From: Deroplatys truncata
Taxonomy: Eukaryota > Arthropoda > Insecta > Mantodea > Mantidae
NCBI GenBank assembly: GCA_030765065.1
Contig: CM060988.1
Coordinates: 176,989,065 to 177,053,064 of the forward strand
Direction of reading: 5' to 3'
Length of the DNA: 64,000 nt
Both the position numbers and the translations under genes were made by a program. The notes under the pieces are model-generated. The model saw only the letters and a program-made list of their open reading frames with translations, did not search any database and was not told the DNA's origin. Below are positions 35,580 to 47,510 of this stretch, piece after piece (position 1 is the first letter of the stretch; every line of letters begins with the position of its first letter).

Positions 35580-36315
35580 TTATACTTTATTTTTTTCATA
35601 ATTCACAAGATTTTGCTATGTTTGTCAATGGCAGTCACTAGTAAAAGAACAGAGCACATTATGATCTGAATATATTACAGCACATTCCTCCAAATATTGT
35701 CAGTAAATTGTCAGATATCATAGAAAGTGATCAAGGGCAGTGGGTATCTAGAAAAAGGTGTGAACATTGTAGACAAGTGAAAGTAACAGTATTTGGAAAG
35801 CATTAAACATCACAAAAAAGCTTGGGTGGAGGATAAAAAAAAAAAAGAAAAAAAATCCACACACATCAACAGAGGGGGAAACCAATTCCTGGAGGAAAGT
35901 GATGGTGGTGACTTTAAGGTGATGCCAAATGCTGTAGCCTCACTGGCATCTGTGAGAAATGCATTTCACAGAGTCTGAATACCTGAGTGTATTCAGTGGT
36001 GGGTAGTTCTAGGGAATCTGGAGAGGCTGCCACACACATGGTACAAGTGCATACAGCTCAAGGGGGCTTACATCATGAAGTTGGGGCTTTCTAATAGACT
36101 GTAAATTATACAATTATGCAGAGAAAAAAGTGTAAATCAATATAGTGCACTGCTCATAGCATGTATAACAGAAATATTCATTTAGATTGAAAAAAAAAGT
36201 TACCATTTTCAATAAATACATTATAAGAAGAAAATAAAATGCGATAAAATGGACAAATGACTTCACGTCTCTAAAATTGGATTGCTCCAATCCAATTATA
36301 TTTATGGTCACCCTA

Positions 36316-37894
36316 TCTTTCATACATCTTATGTCACCAGCTATTTCCCCTTTCTCTTAATATGCATTGGTTTTATCACATTAATTTATATTACACTTCT
36401 TTTGCAACATCTTTGTATTCCAATTCTCAGAATACTTGTAAGGATAGACAAGTTACCATTATTATTAGCTGGTCTAGGATAGCATTTATCTGGCAAGTGG
36501 CAGCACAGTCCATTTGGGAAAGTGGAACAGGCTATAGTATCTCATTTTAATTCTGTCCATTTTCTTCTCTCTCTCTCTCTCTTAAAAGCATTGCATCTCA
36601 ATAAACTGACATTAAATTAGAACAAATCTTTGCTCAAATTGTGGCTTTCATGAGAATGACATGTGATTTTTACAGTTTTTGTAAAACAACACATTTGAAT
36701 CTCTTGCTTTACATTGTATTTGCCAGAATTTAAAATATATGCATAATTTTGTCAATGGTTACTGCATATCTCCATAGATGGCAAAGGCATTGGTAGTATA
36801 TTCAACAATCAATCTTGGGGCATGCACATTTAAGAACTCTTAATTGCCTTTGCATTGTGAATTTAGGTATTTCAACTAACTTCTGGTCCAGAATCTGTCA
36901 GAACTAGAGTCAGGAGTACACACAAAGGTGGATGAGTGCAGGTTGCCCAGTAGCATTGCTATGAGTCATACAACCTGCCAGTTCAGAGTGAGGAAGAATG
37001 AATGAATGAAAGAAAGAGACAGTGTACTATCTCTCTCTGTGTGCAATGGCTTTCCTGAACCACCTTCGTGTTTGCTCCCAAGTACAGTATGTAGCAAGTG
37101 GCAGTACCATAGAGACTTAAGATTTGGCCGCATAATTCACTGGCTAGTGAGTTTACATCATGGCAGCCACTATAATTCCTCTGGTAAGATTCTACTTGAC
37201 AGTTATCAGTTAAATTCGTGAACCTGCAAAATTACAAATGAAAGTCTCTATCTGCTACACTTCCTGATACAATTGTAACATAGCATTTCAGTCGGTCATG
37301 TAATGGAAACAAAAGTATAGCCAAAACAAATGCTTCAGATTTAAGGAATGGTTTAGGAATGCCTTTGAGAAGCACAATATATTAACAGTATATCTTTTTA
37401 TGTATACAGGGCGTAATGTATATACAAAATAAACATATTACAACAACAAAAAAATATTCATGGGTATAATACAAGTGACACAAAATACTATAGATATACA
37501 ATAAGTAGAGATGAGCTTGATATTCAGTGGCATCAAAGTATGTCTTAATACTTTGAGATAAACCTTCAATTAGTTTTAAATTTTAAGTTTTGCATTATTG
37601 AATGTTTTTTCATTTAAGTTTATGCTAGATAAGAAATGAATGGAATCCAGACTTCACGCTATTGTCTCGCACGTGTCCCCTTAGAATTGCTGGACAATGG
37701 TTCTCAATAAACCTTGAAAACATTTCCCGTGGGTGCATCTAAAACATGCAAAACAATGGGAGAAAAAGTAGAAGTATTTATGTAACATACAGCAGTAACC
37801 GAGTCATGAATGAAGCTGATTTAGTTGATGCAGCTTGGTGGCTCTTTCTTAGCCTTTACTTTTACCTACTATGGTGACCAAAATCTGTGAATCC
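36316..37894. other. intergenic, one dispersed repeat
   Basis: About 100 bases at 37195-37300 (TATCAGTTAAATTCGTGAAC.. AGTCTCTATCTGCTACACTT) resemble 33648-33760 in the same orientation. There is a (CT)n tract at about 36567-36585. Nothing else recognised. Confidence 0.5.
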
Positions 37895-38740
37895 TGAGGC
37901 AGCATTTTTAACACTTAATAACAGCCCGCCTTAAAGCAATATGTATATGTAACAATATATAAAAAGTGTATATTACAGTCATTGTATATGTTTATATTAT
38001 TGTATACATGTGTAATAATGTTATGTGAATGTATTATGTAATTTAATAATGTAGGAGCTGTGAGAATAATAGGTTAAAAGTTGCTAACAATGAGGTAACT
38101 TTGAGGCAATAATAAGAAAGTTTAATAATGCTACTAGTCATTATTGGAGCAACAATGATGTAAATTTTGAGACAGTTTATAAATTGCCAATCAACAACCA
38201 GAAAAAGCTTTAGTTAAATGAAGGGATTCTATTGGACTAGGATTAGCCAATCAGAGACTTGAAATACAAAAATTTACAAATTTAGGTGGTAGAAATCAAG
38301 TCAGTTGCTTGTAGACAGCGCCCATAACTGGATGCATTGGTTATAGACAGTGTTCCTAACCGGACGTGAGATGTGTCCTCAAGAAATTTAATACGTATTT
38401 TGTGTGAGATAAAAATAGTTTTACGCGTTAAAAAGAGCAAGTAATTAATAAAAAAATCTCACAGTTCTCTATATCAGTGGTGTTATTTAAATCGTGTCAA
38501 GCATTAATAAAAGGAGTGAAGTAAAATTATAATCTGAGTAAACCTACATTCTTCAGTCGCACCACTCCCTGCTAAGACATTCATGTCTCTAAAAATAAAT
38601 ACTGACGCAACCGAGGCAAACATAAATATATAATATTTAAAGAAACAGTCAAATTACAAAGTTAATATTTTTGTTAAACTTTTTTTTTTTGGGGCAAAGG
38701 CCACCGGAAACTTTTTACCATACGTGCGGTTGCAACTACT
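37895..38740 (+). mobile_element. LTR family C, copy 2
   Basis: Begins TGAGGCAGCATTTTTAACAC and follows copy C1 closely, with both CCAAT boxes (TGCCAATCAACAACCAG, TTAGCCAATCAGAGAC), the TATA-like CTATATCAG, an ATTAATAAAAGG signal and CACCGGAAACTTTTTACCA plus CATACGTGCGG near the end. It is not interrupted. No coding internal region follows. Confidence 0.72.
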
Positions 38741-38922
38741 TCAAGTCAAAATACAATACAACTCCTACTTCAATCCAGCAGAAAAACAAGTCAGAACTTA
38801 AGATGCGAGATAATGCAGTGCATGAAAATATTTGTTCTTTCCTTCCATCTGTTAGATGTGTTTATGCAAGTCAAGCTGGGGTCATGAGCATAGCTTACAA
38901 GTATACCGTATGACAAATTCCA

Positions 38923-39171
38923 AGGTTGCAGGTTCAAACCTGGTGGAGGGTGATGGATTTTTTTGGGCATAAAAATCCTTAGCACAGCTTCCTTCGGAAG
39001 GGAAGTAAAGCCGGTGGTCCCGTGTCGTAGATTTACGGCATGTAAAAGAACCTCAAGCCTGATAAAGAGGCCTCTGAGCAAAATTACCGGTCTTTCACGC
39101 CCAATACAGAATGGGACGCTAAGGATCATAGTAGTTAAGAGCATCCATAAATAAAACTCAATTTAATTTAA
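38923..39171 (+). mobile_element. SINE family D, copy 2, 5'-truncated
   Basis: Starts inside the tRNA-like head at AGGTTGCAGGTTCAAACCTG and runs through the complete body and ATTTAATTTA tail. Target duplication ATGACAAATT(T)CCA at 38910-38922 and 39172-39185 shows the truncation happened at insertion. Confidence 0.9.
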
Positions 39172-39289
39172 TATGACAAATTTCCATAATATGGATAGAA
39201 AATCCTTTAAAAGAACCTTTTCAGAAAAAAATATAGTTACATTAAAAGGAAAGCAAAAAAATTATTATTATTTTAATTACCCTTGACTA

Positions 39290-39425
39290 ACAATAGGGAA
39301 TGTGGTTGGAAAGGTACAATCAGACGAATGAAAAATTAAATGCCATCACTGGAATTGGAATCATGGATCTCCTGGTTTCTGTTCAGTTACTCTAACCACT
39401 GAGCTACCATGGCAACATGACAGTA
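39290..39425 (-). mobile_element. tRNA-derived SINE family F, copy 1
   Basis: On the minus strand the head reads TGGTAGCTCAGTGGTTAGAG (tRNA A-box region) and then GATTCCAATTCC (B-box-like), followed by the shared tail GGCATTTAATTTTTCAT. The tail block also recurs at about 39605-39655. Related sequence occurs as an inverted pair at 47150-47510. Confidence 0.65.
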
Positions 39426-39910
39426 CAACATTAAATTCCCCAAATGATTCACATTTTTTCCTGGTAAACCACACAAGGAGACTTCAAATTTTATTGAGAT
39501 GACGTACCCCAGTGGCGACTGTAAGTCTGTAAGTCCTGGCTTCATAGTTTCAACCATTATTAGGTTAATTAATGGAATTAATTGTTCTTCCATACAATCT
39601 GTGTGTTGGACAAGATTGGAAAGGTAAAATCAGATCAGAGAAAAATTCAATGCCATTGAAATAATGTCAATGTTCAATGAATTCAGTCACAATTCTTCTT
39701 ACTTCAAGTTGTTTGGCTCATAAGAAAAAAAAAAAGATAACTAAAGCTGGCTGCAACAACAGCTTCAATGACTCGCGTGACAGTAGCGAGTGCCCAGGTA
39801 TAACGTGGTGTTACCAATACTGGTACTTCAACTGACAAGTCCTTTTCCATCCAGGTAAGCGTTTCAAACTTTATCACACAAAGAAAATCTACTTAAGAGT
39901 GAATCTGTTC

Positions 39911-40190
39911 ATATGTAGTAGCTGGTCACGATATGAATACTCTTGGTGGAGGATGCCACTGTGTTTTGTAGACAATCAAGGCTAGGGATCAGAGGGGCAA
40001 GGTGATAGAGGAATGTACAGTCACAAAATGAAAACAATACTACATGTGCAGGTCTCAGCCTCACTAGTTAATGCAATTTGGAACTGCAGATGTTTTCTTT
40101 ACTTCACTGTCCTTTTGATGCCCCACCCACTTGTTTCGTATCCGTTTAGTTCCTCTTCCCACCACATGCATTCATATTGTGGCTGATTAT
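39911..40190 (-). mobile_element. MITE family G, copy 2
   Basis: Reverse-orientation relative of 35335-35579, with inverted ends containing GGTCACGATATGAAT and ATTCATATTGTGGC. Confidence 0.72.
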
Positions 40191-41278
40191 AGTCCCACTG
40201 CTTTAGAAGGGAACCTATGTAAACAAAAGCATGTGACAAGCTTTCTCCATCGGCCACAGATTACAGCATAGTTTGATGTTGGACTATGGAAATTAATTTC
40301 GTTTTATATTATTTAAGAGTTTATTTTGTTAAAAAGCATCATTAGAATATAAAATTTTAGTTCCCACTGCATTTAAAAACATATACATGTAATTAATAAA
40401 AACTTAATGAATGGAGATGCACAATTTTCTATTACTAAAATATTGGACAGTCTTGTTGCATTTAGCAGCACTTGCTTGTTTTCAAATTGTTTATTACAGT
40501 ATGGTTAATGGTGGTTAAGGTTAATCATTATTATGAGTAATCAAAATGTATATGTGAAACATCCCAAAGGTAAAATTTTGAAAAGTGATAAAAAAAATTG
40601 TATTGAATGTGTTCATAAATTTGTGAGAAGTATCCACAATTTAATCATTAAAGACTTTACTGGTTTACTGGTGTTTCTGTAAAAAGTGTCAACTCCATTC
40701 GTGTGGAAAAGCACAAAACTGGAAAACTGTAATCACCTTTAAAGAAAAGAAAAAGTGAAAAGACTGCTTGGCACAAAATGTGATGAGAAGGAAATGGATG
40801 GAATTGGACCACTTTCATTTTCTGATTAATAAGGTACATTACAAATTTTATCATTCTGGTTCTTCATTCCATACTGTTTATACTACTGCTTCAATATTTT
40901 AAATAGTTTATAACTCATACTCAGTCTGCAGGAAACGTGTTAATTACAGTACACTGTTCTTTAATATTCCAATGCATGAACACTAAATTATTTCAAAGCG
41001 TGTTTTGGTCAGGTTACAGTACAACAATTGTAAAATAATTGTCTGTTGTCAAACAAAGTAGCAGTGTTAATGCAAAGAGGATAATGCGATCATTCAGAAA
41101 TAAACACCACAAATGTGATTTATACTGGTCAGGTGGTTCAGTCAGAAGCACACGTCTTTAAAATAGTGCATATGCTCCAAACAGGATGTAATAATATAAT
41201 TTGCAGATCAGTATTTTGCATGCTGTTTTTGTTTACATCAGGTTCCCTTCTAAAGCTGGCAGGATTATAATACATAGC
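40183..41278. mobile_element. candidate DNA element with ~55-base inverted ends
   Basis: The left arm GCTTTAGAAGGGAACCTATG..TAAACAAAAGCATG (40183-40240) is inverted at 41212-41278. The interior has no recognised protein. A second copy of the right arm lies at 42046-42112 because of the local tandem duplication. Confidence 0.5.
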
Positions 41279-41650
41279 TTTCAACATAAACATGCCTGTT
41301 CTGTAACATCATAGCATCAACAGGAAGAAAATTATGGTTAACAATACCAAGAACAGAAACTGTGTTGTTAGTGCTAGTAATACTACTGACTGGCTGAAAA
41401 TTGATACTTTTAGTGTTTCTGGATCTTAAAGAGTAAAAGCATGTATGTAATGCTCAGAGCTTGACAATGATGTCAGTCTTCTTGTTTCCCAATATTTGGA
41501 GAAGAGGTTCTTGAATGATATTGTTTCACGTGTTATAAATGATCTTTATTCACTTTTTCCTCTTTAAGACATAGAGGACACTTTGGTGACTCCAATATTC
41601 CAATCCTGTCCAAATGTTTGCCCAGTCATAGCCAGTCTGAATGTTGTTGT
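41185..41650 (-). repeat. duplicated block, copy 1 (contains LINE zinc-knuckle end)
   Basis: Matches 42018-42872 in order (AGGATGTAATAATAT.., GGAAGAAAATTA.GGTTAAC, GGAGAAGAGGTT.TTGAATGA). On the minus strand 41555-41640 reads GKHLDRIGILESPKCPLCLK then VNKDHL and a stop, the C-terminal zinc knuckle of a LINE. Confidence 0.8.
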
Positions 41651-41739
41651 TCACCAATGGCACTGGAGATTAATTGATCTGCATCATTTTCCCTCTGGCT
41701 TCCCAATATAAAGTCTGTAAGCTATCACTTTTAACACCT

Positions 41740-42010
41740 TTGCATTTGGCGAGATGTTGTTTGTTCAGGATGACATATCTTCACAGAGAGTGCACTTGGA
41801 TGTAAGTACGCATCGTATCCTGCCAGGCAATCGTGGCCAGTTGCCATCCTAAATACGGCCACTGCAGTCTTCCTTGGTATTTTTTGTATATCAACTCTAT
41901 CTTTAATATTCTTATAATCTTTATCTTTTAATTTATCTTCATCAAGAATGTAGTCGCCTCCACGTGGTGTTCTCTGGGTAACACTAAATGGACTGCAACA
42001 CAGGCATGCT
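41740..42010 (-). pseudogene. LINE C-terminal fragment between the duplicated blocks
   Basis: Minus-strand frame includes IPRKTAVAVFRMATGHDCLA, GYDAYLHPSA and KICHPEQ before a stop. The AVFR..TGHDCLA..L.R...S..C motif is typical of R1/I-type LINE ends. Confidence 0.68.
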
Positions 42011-42017
42011 TCCGCCC

Positions 42018-42872
42018 AGGATGTAATAATATACAATTTGCAGAGCATATTTTGCATGCTGTTTTTGTTTACATCAGATTCCCTTCTAAAGCTAGCAGGA
42101 TTATAGTACATAGCTTTCAACAAAGACACACCTGTTCTGTAATACCTGATTCAAGTTTAAAAACATGTTTAAGGGGCTAACCAGTTACTATGCACTATCT
42201 GATATTCTGTTAACATCCTTAACATCAATAGGAAGAAAATTACGGTTAACGATACCAAGAACAGAGACTGTGTTGTTAATGCTAGCACTACTACTATGAC
42301 TGGCTGAAAATGGATACTTTTAGTGCTTCTTGATCTTAAAGAGTAACAACAGTATGTATGTAATGCTCGGAGCTTGTCAATGATGTCATTAGTCTTCTTG
42401 CGCCGTTCTCTGTGGACTAGTGGTACTGTGCTAGCCTCTAGTTCCCAAAGTCGCGGGTTCAAACCCAGCAGAGGGCAATGGATTTTTTCAGGCGTAAAAA
42501 TCCTTAGCATGGCTTCCTTTGGAAGGGAAGTAAAGCCGGTGGTCCCGTGTCGTAGATTTACGGCACATAAAAGAACCTCAAGCCTGATAAATAGGCCTCT
42601 GAGCAAAATTACAGGTCTTTCACGTCCAATATAGAATGGAATGCTAAGAACCATAGTAGTTAAAGAGCATCCATAAATAAAAAAAACTCAATTTAGTCTT
42701 CTTGCTTCAAAATATTTGGAGAAGAGGTTTTTGAATGATATTGTTTCACATGTTATAAGTGATCTTTGTTCATTTCTTCCTCTTTAAGACATAGAGGACA
42801 GTTTGGTGACTTCAATATTCCAATCCTGTCCAAGTGTTTGCCCAAAAATTTATGGACAGTCTGAATGTTATT
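42018..42872 (-). repeat. duplicated block, copy 2, with SINE inserted
   Basis: Second copy of the block at 41185-41650, carrying about 75 extra bases near 42145-42215 and SINE D3 at 42402-42692. On the minus strand 42770-42850 reads GKHLDRIGILKSPNCPLCLK then EEEMNKDHL, the same LINE knuckle. Confidence 0.82.
42402..42692 (+). mobile_element. SINE family D, copy 3
   Basis: Full-length copy with the TGTGGACTAGTGG head, GGTTCAAACC B box, conserved body and A-rich/CAATTTA tail. The empty-site sequence is preserved in the duplicated block at about 41476-41490, and the 13-base target duplication TTAGTCTTCTTGC is at 42389-42401 and 42693-42705. Confidence 0.95.
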
Positions 42873-43620
42873 AAAGAAAATAAGGGAAAGTCTGGAATTG
42901 TATTATATTTAGTTATCAGTTTCTTCCACTTAGCATTTTCATTATTGTTTTTTATTTGAAATTGGTATGTGATGTATCGGGATCCACTGTAGTATGATTT
43001 TCTATTTTTATTGAGATTTTGAATTTGTTGAATCATGGCATTTATTTCTTTTATTTTTTCCATTTTTGAGTAATTGGTGTATGCTATAGCTTGAACAGCA
43101 GCTTTTGAATCTGACAGCATTACAAAATTATTGCACTTATTTAACCAGTTAAAGATATTTTTGACTGATCTATATAAAGCTTTGATTTCACCATAAAAAT
43201 ATGTATTATTAGTTTCGACATGTTTATAGAAGCAAAACAGTAATGGTAACAATATTCTTAACCAGAAAGTTACAGAATACCCTGATAAGAATGATTTTGT
43301 ATCCAGCATGTTAAGGAACTCTCTCAAAATCAAGTCAGACATGATCACTTACGTTTAAAGTGTATGAATAAGTGTAAACAGCATAACATTTTCAATGTTA
43401 GAACCCAAGTTTTAAGTTTTCTGGTCCAAAATAATTCTAAATAGGAAGGGTTAAGTAATTTACCCATATACATTATTTTATATCTCCAAGGATTTGTAGT
43501 CTTTCTGAACAATGTAGGTTTAATCCAGATATATTCTGGTATTATGAACAGTAAAACCACTTTAGTGAAAAAATAACGCAGACTTTTATAGAACCATACT
43601 AATGAAACCACACATGAAGA
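42840..43620 (-). pseudogene. LINE RNase H domain remnant
   Basis: The minus-strand frame of 178 codons includes YFYGEIKALYRSVKNIFNWL and NNFVMLSDSKAAVQAI, the E and D positions of the RNase H fold found in I/R1-type LINEs, and ends in the zinc-knuckle region after a frameshift. Upstream reading (43345-43611) is less certain. Confidence 0.72.
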
Positions 43621-43624
43621 TGCA

Positions 43625-45195
43625 ATGTGAGTTTACTTCTTTCTCCCTTCCTCTACACTAACCTGTGTTTTCACTTGCCACCACTAAAGGCAGATAAATG
43701 CTACCTCTTGGCTGGCTAGTATTCTTTTGCTTCCCAATGTTTTTGATACAATAATATAAGCACTTTCATTCTAAACTTTTGTATACAACTTGTAACCATC
43801 TCAATATAATAAACCACATGGTAACAGAGTATGCACTCAGGCATACCAAATCAGGTCTGGTTAGCTGTGAACTGTTATGAAATATTAAACCTTACATAGT
43901 TAACCAGTTAGCACCAAATAAATTCCCTGCATATCAAAGACCTAATACTCTGGGCAGACTAACCTGAGCTAACTCATGCAATGCATATGAAGGATAACTC
44001 AAAATAACTCCTATAAGCATATCTTTATGTTGTAAATGCTGCTAATGAAGCAGTTATACTCTTAACACAAAAGCTAGCCCCCCTCCCCAAAACTGTAAAA
44101 TGACAAGATTAAGAAACATTAAAAATTTACAATATAACCAAACTATGCTTTGCAATTTGAAAAGTTTGCTTACATATATTTTATATATTTCCATAAACAA
44201 CCTTGTATGCACCATTCACTGTCCCCTTTTACAGCAAATTTTAAAGAAAAAGTTCAGAGGTCACATACTAATTGAAGAAGAGGTACAGAGTGATCTTTAA
44301 GTCCCTCCACAGTGGTGAAACACACGAGATATGGGAACCCTGACTCGAGTGAATTACTGTCCATTCCAAACAAGAGTGCCTCTTACTGTAAGCAAACTCT
44401 TTGTAATTATCAGTGCAAAAGCAGTTTGCAACCCACGCGCCTAATGGCTGCTTCTTCCTCTCATACATGCTTACTGCATATCACTTACAGCTGAACATTG
44501 TTTCAATTACAAAATGGCGCCCTGAGTGAAAATCATAGTTCAAAATGCAATCTGAAGTAACAATTGATTTTATAAGCACGCAAAAATGAATCCTCTGAAT
44601 CCTCTTAAAATGACTCAGCTGCCATATTGGAATCAGAACTATCCTCCAAGTTAATGACATGATTATCCATAACACTGTTGCACACAAAACTGAGTCCCCA
44701 CATTTTATTATCCTCTGCTATTAAATTTATTCATACTCCTTGCACTCTTTGGTTACACTTTTCACTGAAACGCCTGTAAACTTGGACGTTAGTTTTATAA
44801 TATCCATGACTACAAGTGTCGGGTGTTTTTCTAATAGGGAGTTGAATACATTAAGTATTATTTGCTTTTTGCCACTTTTTAACGGTTTCCGCTATTGTGT
44901 TTGAACAGTTTATTCACACTACATGCACCTTCCTCTGCCATGTGAACTCAAACACTAACTGATTAAATCACAAGATTTGACTTGAGCATACATATGCTAA
45001 TGTATTATGAATGTCGGTTCACTTATACTTCCTGTGTTACGCAAAAGGTGTTTATTCAGTACTAAGATAGCACCTCTGGGAATTCACTGCTGCATTTCTT
45101 GTATATGGAAGAGAATGTCAGTCATCCATACAATTGGTAATTAACAAGTAAGATACTTTCAGTGTTAGTGCAATAGCAGACGGCATTAAGAAAAT
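43625..45195. other. intergenic, one arm of an inverted repeat
   Basis: Contains the left arm (about 44352-44400) of an inverted repeat whose right arm lies at 46195-46240: TACTGTCCATTCCAAACAAG versus complement TACTGTCCATTCCAAACCAG. Otherwise nothing recognised. Confidence 0.45.
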
Positions 45196-45199
45196 AATA

Positions 45200-46019
45200 T
45201 GAGGGGCATTCAAATGAAACCTGGTCAGTGCGTCTAACTTTGCACTACACGTAAGGTGGCACCATGGAACTGCGTGTATGGTGGCATCATCTATTGGTAG
45301 AGCGACTACAGTGTATGCAACGTTTGACGTTTGACAGTGTGATTTCAAGCCGAAGAGAAGGTGGTCACACAAGTTATCGTCCACTACTGAACATGAAGGC
45401 GAGTAAGCAGGAACAATGAGGAGTGAGTCAGAGCAAGCAGTGGAAACATGCGACTTCACCACTTCCAAAGAAATCAAAGGCTGTGCACACCATTTCTGGT
45501 AAGGTCATGATGTCCTTTTTTGACCACAAGGGCCCACTGCTTGTCGAATTCCTGGAACGGGGAACCACGTTCAATGCCCAGCGTTATCAAGCACTTTACA
45601 GAACCTTAGGCGAGCCATCAAGTCGAAACGCCCAGGCATGTTGTCCAATGGCGTTATTCTCCTGCATGATAATGCCCGCCCACACACTGCCAATGTGGTG
45701 AAGACAACATTGCAGCAGTTTCAATGGGAAACGCTGGAACATCCACCGTACAGTCCAGACCTTTCACCGTGTGACTTTCATGTTTATGTACCTCTAAAAC
45801 AAGCTATTCGCGGACATCGATTCACAACGGACGACAAAGTGTGTGAATGGATCCAGGCCTGGATTCAACAGCAGCCTACTAGCTTCTTCAAAGATGGAAT
45901 CGACTGGCTAGTGTCGCAATGAGATAAATGTGCCAACAGTTTTGGCGACTATTTTTGAGTTAATAAAATCGTTACTGTTACTTTACACAAGTGACCGGGT
46001 TTCATTTGAATGACCCTTA
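45200..46019 (+). mobile_element. mariner transposon, deletion derivative with both ends
   Basis: 820 bases. Ends TGAGGGGCATTCAAATGAAA (45200) and its inverse ending at 46019, flanked by TA (45198-45199, 46020-46021). The transposase remnant runs from SKQWKHATSPLPKKSKAVHT through FFDHKGPLLVEFLERGT, then in the next frame LLHDNARPHTANVV (second Asp) and PYSPDLSPCDFHVY (third Asp), ending FKDGIDWLVSQ and a stop at 45922. The helix-turn-helix and the GDETW segment are deleted, so it cannot encode active enzyme. Confidence 0.92.
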
Positions 46020-47149
46020 TATTTTGTAATCCCTTAACAATTACTATATATATTCCATTACCTTTAGCAATGAGTTGTGAGAACTGAATAAAATGTGCAG
46101 TTCCATGTCTTTCCTACCCCAATATTTCATGATACATTTATTAAGAACTATTAACACTGGCGTAAGAGTGTGTGCTTAGGTTCGTGACAAGCATGTGCTT
46201 TTGCTTACATCAAAGGGAACTCTGGTTTGGAATGGACAGTAGTTGAAATAAATTTGCAGAAAACAGTAACAAGAGAAAACAAATATATAAAAATCATAAT
46301 TAACTTGCCCATCCACAGAAGATGCTGAAAATGTCCCTCATTCCATTGAAGGCACAGATTCACATGTTAAAGTTTACTGTTAAACACTTTGATTGAAGTT
46401 TCTTTTGTCACTGAATTAGTGTAATGTATTATTTCCAATTTCAGTTCATCTATTGTTCACACACTGTTAACTTTGCAGCAACCCAATAGAAATAATCAGG
46501 TCTACCACTTCTTGCAGCATCATGAACAGAACCAGTCTTGCTAAATTTATTTAATAAATTGTAAACGTTATCCCAAAACAGCAATCTGGAATTTGGAAAC
46601 TGTTCTGTAAATGTTTCATTTTTTCTGTATATTTATCACCTTCTGTAAAAACATACTCCACTGAAAATACACTGTTCAATCGAAACATTTTCCATTTAAA
46701 TGAAAACACACGTGAACACTGGCAGAGAGAGACAATGACCATCATTCATAACCCTTTTTAAAATAGGAATGGTGCTTTGGGTACAGAATGCAACCATGTC
46801 CTTGACAGGCACTAACAATAGTTTGCTACCAATTGATTTGAGAGGGCTATGTACTGTGGAAGGATTAAAAGATCACATTGTGTAAAATGTTTATGCAACT
46901 TCAAAAAATGTTCCAAAATTATCTTTTAAACTACCATATTTCTCTAAATACAAGACAAGATCATCTTACATTTGTGATATATACTTTCCTAAAAGCCTAC
47001 AGACATAAATAAGCTTCAAACTTAGTGGTTTTGGGTTGAGGGGAAAGAGAAGCAGGTGGGAAGTGCTTAAGGTTTCTTTCAAGGTCATAGTGTATCAGAG
47101 GTTTTCTGCAGTTTCATTTTGTATTGGTAATTAATTGTTCTTCTGTGCT

Positions 47150-47510
47150 AGCCATGTATAGGACAAGGCTGGAAAGGCAGAATCAGATGACTGAAAAATT
47201 TAATGCCACAGCCGGGATTTCCATTCCAGATGCTCTAAGCAAATGAGCTACCATAGCAACATGCCATTAAATTCCCAACTAAAGTACTTTAAAGTACTGA
47301 CAACACTAAGTCGCCATTAGGGTATGTCATCTCAAAGTAATTTGAGATCTTCTTGTGGTTTATTGGGGAAAATGCAAGCCAGTTGGGCAATTTAATGTCA
47401 TACCGGGATTTCAGTAGCTCAGTAGGTTCAAGAAATGAACAGAAAGCAGAAGATCCGTGGCACAAATCCCAGCTATGGCACTGAATTTTTCAATCTATTC
47501 TACCTTTCGT
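47150..47510. repeat. SINE family F sequences as an inverted pair
   Basis: 47150-47295 (minus) and 47395-47510 (plus) are inverted relatives, both containing tRNA-like GAGCTAC / GTAGCTCAG and the CTGAAAAATTTAATGCCA-type tail, around a ~100-base centre. The minus arm matches 39290-39425. Confidence 0.6.

Larger units (their letters stand above)
33518..36315. mobile_element. hAT-like DNA element (non-coding)
   Basis: Terminal inverted repeats TAGGGTGACCATAA at 33518 and its complement ending at 36315. Flanks TCTTTTAC and TCTTTCAT match 6 of 8, compatible with an aged 8-base hAT target duplication. No transposase was recognised inside. A MITE (35335-35579) and a Penelope-like scrap are nested. 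Confidence 0.5.

Noticed and set aside
38791-39144. 117-codon minus-strand frame and its relatives at 28691-28927, 42169-42654 and 58878-59195
   Set aside because: All are the antisense of SINE family D; the similarity between them is repeat homology and not a protein family.
42389-42480. A functional tRNA gene (A and B boxes in SINE heads)
   Set aside because: No cloverleaf with paired acceptor stem and no terminator; the same head is followed by the same body in five copies, so these are SINEs.
45118-45477. 119-codon minus-strand frame
   Set aside because: It is the shadow of the mariner 5' region and inverted repeat on the plus strand.
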